From Pristionchus mayeri (Eukaryota > Nematoda > Chromadorea > Rhabditida > Neodiplogasteridae), in contig BTRK01000006.1 of NCBI GenBank assembly GCA_036245805.1, positions 31,996,901 to 32,060,900 of the forward strand: a stretch of 64,000 nt of DNA. Direction: 5' to 3'. How positions within the stretch are numbered: position 1 is the stretch's first letter; each line of letters starts with the position of its first letter. The position numbers and the translations under genes were made by a program. Shown here in pieces: positions 61,798 to 64,000 of the stretch. Under the pieces are notes generated by a model. The model was not told where the DNA came from. It was given only the letters and a program-made list of their open reading frames with translations, and searched no databases.

Positions 61798-62465
61798 ATG
61801 CGATCCCTCATTCTCGTCTCTGCCCTTGTCGCAGTCTCTGCCTCGTTCCTCTCCGGTGGTGGAGGTGGATGCGGATGGTGAGCATTCACTCGCATTCGTC
61901 GTCCATCACAATTTGCATTGTGTGATGCAATAGTAATCGTCTCCCTTGAGTGGTGCACCTCCTCCTCCTCCATGTGGTGGATGTGGAGGTGGAGGACTCT
62001 CTCTCCCCTCGTTCTCCCTTCCTTCTCTCGGTGGCGGATCTGGATGTGGATGGTGAGGATGCAGCAATATGTTGCTTGTTAGCAATGGATTGCGTGTGTT
62101 TGATCGGTAAATGTGGTTCTTCAGTGCTCCTCCTCCTCCCCCTTGTGGAGGTGGCTGTGGAGGAGGTCTCTCTCTGCCCTCTTTCTCTCTTCCTTCTTTC
62201 GGTGGACTCGGTGGTGGATCTGGCTGTGGATGGTGAGTACTCCGGAAATACTCTGGGTATGACCCATCCATTTCCAGAATAGAATAAGTGCGAGAATAAG
62301 AATAGATGTGAGAATGAGCAAAAAATGTAATTGGACTGTGTCAATCACCAGAGATGCCGAAATGTCGCTTTTCTAAGAATGTTTTTTTTCAATTACCATC
62401 CGTGATCCCGTATCCCATTCATTTCCCATTTCAGTGCTCCTCCCCCTCCCAGATGTGGCTGCTAG
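61798..62465 (+). CDS. Glycine/proline-rich secreted protein with duplicated exons (106 aa)
   Basis: Four exons: 61,798-61,877; 61,951-62,052; 62,125-62,232; 62,435-62,465. All introns are phase 2 and split a TG|T Cys codon, so the middle exons (102 and 108 bases) are symmetric and can be duplicated without frame loss. Both encode the same plan, CGAPPPPP / CAPPPPPCGGGCGGG, then LSLPSF and SLPS, then GGGSGCG. The signal peptide is MRSLILVSALVAVSAS. The end is PRCGC rather than SYAGRK, so it is a divergent member of the same secreted family. Cys-rich Gly/Pro composition suggests an extracellular structural protein. AATAAA at 62,512-62,517. The exon 2 acceptor is CTTGAG, the only reasonable choice that keeps the frame. 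Confidence 0.84.
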
Positions 62466-62511
62466 ACTTCGCCATCTTTTCTCTAGCCAATGTAGAGTGT
62501 AGTGAACTTGG

Positions 62512-62545
62512 AATAAATATATAATATATTATTAATTGCTTTATT
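62512..62545. terminator. Opposed polyadenylation signals of convergent genes
   Basis: AATAAA at 62,512-62,517 serves the plus-strand Gly/Pro gene. TTTATT at 62,540-62,545 is AATAAA on the minus strand and lies 104 bases past the stop of the convergent Pro-rich gene. Confidence 0.55.
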
Positions 62546-62648
62546 CATTCGCAAAACACTGCATAAGATGATGTGACCGGTACATAACGCATGAGAATGC
62601 GTGTAATTTGTTGCTACTCGTGAATGTGATTCGTCATCTCTTTTATAT

Positions 62649-64000
62649 CTACATCCTTGCTACGCCGTACGATCGCTCCTTTGCTGACTCCGCATATGCG
62701 GGAGGCTGAATGTACGATCCACCTCCGGATGAGGGAGGAGGAGGAGGAGGAGGAGGAGGGGGAGGGGGAGGAGATGCGTATCCAGAAGGTTTCGAGGGAT
62801 AGCTGGGCTTGGAAGGAGGAGGAGGGGGAGGTGGAGATGGAGGAGCTCCATAGGTTGACTGTTTCGGAGGAGGAGGAGGAGGAGGGGAAGCATAGCCAGA
62901 GGGCTTAGAAGGATAGCTTGGTTTCGAAGGAGGTGATGAATATCCTGATGGCTTGGATGGGTAGCTCGGCTTTGCAGGAGGGGGAGAGGGAGGGGCGGCA
63001 TAGCCTGAGGGCTTCGCGGGGTAGCTTGGTTTGGAGGGAGGTGGAGAAGGTCGAGGGGAAGCGTATCCAGAGGACTTCGGTGACGCAGGTCGATGCGACT
63101 GAGCATATCCTCCATTTCCTCCAGAGGGCTTGGAGGGAGCAGAGGGGCGGGGCTTAGTCGCGTATCCCCCAGAAGGCTTAGATGGCTTGGACTGGTAACT
63201 TCCACCTGAAGATGACTTCGTAGCATATCCAGAAGAAGAAGAGGACTTCTTGTATCCTACAGACTTAGAGGGAGACTGAGAATATCCTCCCATGGACTTG
63301 GCATACCCTTCATTCTTGGATGCATATCCTCCACTAGAGGATGGCTTCGAAGTGTAGCTGGGTTTAGAGGGGGCAGAGGGGGGCTTCGCATATCCTTCTC
63401 CTCGAGATGACTTGGAAGGAGCAGCTGGGCGGGCCTTCGCGTATCCTCCAGATGACTTGGAAGAGTATCCAGAAGAGGGCTTAGTTGCATATCCTCCTCC
63501 TCCCGATGGTTTCGAAGGGGAAGAAGGACGAGACTTGGTTGCATATCCTCCCGAGGAAGACTTCGATTGCTTCGAAGGGGTAGAGGAATATCCATTACTA
63601 GGAGGGGGAGAGGGACGATATACAGAGGGAGGAGGCGAGTTCTCAGGAGGAGGAGGGGCATACGTTGGTTTGGGTGGTGCGACTGAAGTGTATCCAGTTC
63701 CCCTACTAGGTGTAGATGGAGATGCAGGTCCACTGTATGTGGGAGGAGGCAAGGGAGGAGAGGTAGCTAGAGGCGGAGACGATGGAGCGGATGACCCGTA
63801 CGATGGAGCGGACGGGGCGGATGGAGCGTGAGGAGCGGGAGGAGGGGGAGGAGCGGCAGAGGCGTAACCTCCTGCAGGTGCGGGAGGTGCGGCTGGGACG
63901 TACGACGGAGGAGGGAGGGGTGGGGAAGTGGCAGGAGGAGGTGGAGCTCCAGACGCGTATGACGACGCGGGCGGTGCAGGAGGGGCTCGCGAAGTGTAAC
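62649..64000 (-). CDS. Pro/Ser/Tyr-rich low-complexity protein, 5' end outside window
   Basis: An open frame runs without interruption from the right edge to a TAG at 62,649-62,651, at least 450 residues. It is one low-complexity array: PPPP runs, GGYA(T/S)KP, KPSGYASPPP and KPSYPSKPSGY repeats, with upstream APSAPSYGSS and APPAPAGGYA blocks. The end is less repetitive (IQPPAYAESAKERSYGVARM). Regular Tyr next to Lys/Pro suggests a cross-linkable extracellular or cuticle-like protein, or a disordered scaffold. The signal peptide, if any, is outside, so secretion is unproved. Repeat periodicity on the DNA level (GAGGAG/TCCTCC) explains several long overlapping shadow frames. I cannot name a family. 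Confidence 0.75.
   Translation of the reverse strand, partial: YTSRAPPAPPASSYASGAPPPPATSPPLPPPSYVPAAPPAPAGGYASAAPPPPPAPHAPSAPSAPSYGSSAPSSPPLATSPPLPPPTYSGPASPSTPSRGTGYTSVAPPKPTYAPPPPENSPPPSVYRPSPPPSNGYSSTPSKQSKSSSGGYATKSRPSSPSKPSGGGGYATKPSSGYSSKSSGGYAKARPAAPSKSSRGEGYAKPPSAPSKPSYTSKPSSSGGYASKNEGYAKSMGGYSQSPSKSVGYKKSSSSSGYATKSSSGGSYQSKPSKPSGGYATKPRPSAPSKPSGGNGGYAQSHRPASPKSSGYASPRPSPPPSKPSYPAKPSGYAAPPSPPPAKPSYPSKPSGYSSPPSKPSYPSKPSGYASPPPPPPPKQSTYGAPPSPPPPPPPSKPSYPSKPSGYASPPPPPPPPPPPPPSSGGGSYIQPPAYAESAKERSYGVARM

Noticed and set aside
62660..63226. 188-residue Leu/Pro frame antisense-shadowing the Pro-rich gene
   Set aside because: A frame shift of the same low-complexity repeat; the chosen frame has regular Tyr/Ser/Lys repeats and reaches the window edge open.

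Overview
This is nuclear DNA from an animal, almost certainly a rhabditid nematode and possibly a diplogastrid such as Pristionchus; the genus is inference. The genes are cut into many small exons by short GT-AG introns. Several start codons sit 0-3 bases after a C/TAG acceptor with no upstream coding exon, the pattern of spliced-leader trans-splicing. Two Pol III genes lie in a close tandem, operon-like pair. The recognisable proteins (SKP1-related, DHRS4-like, ARID4, TFIIIC, POLR3H, SR protein, Gly/Pro-rich secreted proteins) are typical nematode content. All gene models were built by hand from reading frame and splice phase, so exon edges are inferences, although the phases close consistently across every model.

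Layout. 1-869 (-): 5' part of a SKP1-related gene. 870-7,405: no gene seen, three inverted-repeat elements. 7,406-7,745 (+): a 52-residue secreted peptide in three exons. 7,952-10,778 (-): ten-exon DHRS4-type dehydrogenase. 12,547-13,126 (-) and 14,996-15,533 (+): an inverted pair of near-identical Gly-rich secreted proteins sharing a 1.9 kb divergent intergenic region. 15,534-19,391: two foldback elements, one carrying tRNA-like Pol III boxes. 19,392-19,958 (+): a third Gly/Pro-rich secreted protein. 20,494-41,211 (-): a 42-exon ARID4 homologue whose introns hold much of the repeat content, including a nested 6.2 kb palindrome and a dead mariner. 41,683-52,804 (+): TFIIIC subunit GTF3C3 (31 exons), then 53,197-56,265 (+): Pol III subunit POLR3H (7 exons). 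59,161-60,953 (+): two-RRM SR splicing factor. 61,798-62,465 (+): Gly/Pro-rich secreted protein built of repeated exons. 62,649 to the right edge (-): 3' part of a Pro/Ser/Tyr-rich protein.

How it fits together. ARID4 (chromatin, Sin3-HDAC type) and GTF3C3 are head to head with 471 bp between start codons. GTF3C3 and POLR3H look like one polycistronic unit for Pol III transcription: an AATAAA, then about 100 bp later an SL-type acceptor directly on the POLR3H ATG. The four small secreted Gly/Pro-rich genes share signal peptides, CGGG/PPPPCGG blocks and in three cases a terminal SYAGRK, so they are one dispersed family of probable extracellular-matrix or cuticle-type proteins.

The most unusual material is the set of TA-flanked foldback (palindromic) elements. 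They fall in introns and intergenic DNA, never in exons, and include two families defined by shared ends. A second oddity is the frequent use of GAG 3' splice sites.
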